A DNA stretch of 64,000 nucleotides from Adiantum capillus-veneris. Lineage: Eukaryota > Streptophyta > Polypodiopsida > Polypodiales > Pteridaceae. This document shows, piece after piece, positions 63,881 through 64,000 of the stretch; the stretch's first letter is position 1, and each line of letters opens with the position of its first letter. The notes beneath the pieces are model-generated. The model was not told the origin of the DNA and did not search any database. It was given only the letters and a program-made list of their open reading frames with translations. The translations under genes and the position numbers were made by a program. The stretch is from the NCBI GenBank assembly GCA_014529385.2, contig CM043962.1, positions 92,514,180 through 92,578,179 on the forward strand. Reading direction: 5' to 3'.

Positions 63881-64000
63881 TCCAGATCGGAACTCTTGTT
63901 TCCAGCGTAGTAAAATTAGCCATCACACCCAGACCGTACTGATCTTCCACAGGTGTCTTGATGCACTAAAATTACATACCCAGGCAATCTCATCCAATTA

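Larger units (their letters stand above)
62973..64000 (-). mobile_element. Element G2, 3' LTR and adjoining internal region (runs off the window)
   Basis: Minus-strand relative of G1. The 3' LTR is 62973-63683, with a PPT at 63684-63696 and a tandem array at 63779-63880. The rest lies right of the window. It abuts the protease fragment that H interrupts. Confidence 0.85.

Overview
This looks like nuclear DNA of a land plant with a large, transposon-swollen genome. Plant signs are chromodomain Ty3/gypsy elements (chromoviruses), a Tat-type element with a second RNase H, telo-box sequences (AAACCCTAA) and a host gene whose closest known relative is plant alpha-glucosidase I. A seed-free plant or gymnosperm is my guess, not something the sequence proves. 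I see no bacterial, organellar or viral genome features.

The main result is a host gene hidden under the repeats. Seven short minus-strand exons (46283-46356, 46045-46189, 45344-45453, 44557-44713, 16977-17063, 16806-16874, 16594-16690) have canonical splice sites and matching phases, with no stop. They encode part of the N-terminal domain of mannosyl-oligosaccharide glucosidase (GCS1/MOGS, family GH63), the ER enzyme that starts N-glycan trimming. Exons 4 and 5 are separated by a 27,493-bp intron that would be only about 450 bp without its transposons. The rest of the gene (N-terminus and catalytic domain) lies outside the window or beyond further repeats, so the whole window may be intron of one gene.

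Layout: 1-8010 is a defective Tat-type gypsy element (M) split at 737/6656 by chromovirus A (738-6650, TSD GGTAG). 8040-10460 is probably M's 3' LTR. 10510-10750 is an RT fragment. 10845-15450 is chromovirus B, lacking its 3' half. 15560-16540 is a decayed gag-protease. 16594-17063 holds GCS1 exons 5-7. From 17164 the giant intron is filled: LINE E1 (17164-38095) carries element G1 (17491-19917, TSD CGCGG) and chromovirus C (21924-36200, TSD ATTGT/ATTGC); C carries chromovirus D inside its 5' LTR (22149-29903, TSD CATTT). Then follow LINE fragment E3 (38096-38680) and near-full LINE E2 (38681-44202), both ending in long (TC)n tracts. 44557-46356 holds GCS1 exons 4-1. From 46919 the right side is LINE, solo-LTR, copia and gypsy debris: solo LTR 47637-48673 (TSD GTAAG), gag element F (49050-51209), a 5' LTR with PBS (51210-52415), an unusual single-ORF element L (54371-57000) split by a solo LTR (54797-55936, TSD CACAG), chromovirus H (57108-62957, TSD GGTTG) and G2 (62973 to the window end).

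No element here is intact. A and H have lost most of pol by internal deletion, D has lost the RT fingers, B its 3' half, and C and G1 the end of the 5' LTR plus the PBS. They must have been moved by proteins of other copies, or were broken after insertion. Families A/B/D/H, F and G share a strongly conserved ~38-44 bp LTR module around the poly(A) signal. Many gag stops are CAG-to-TAG changes, as expected from decay of CHG-methylated DNA.
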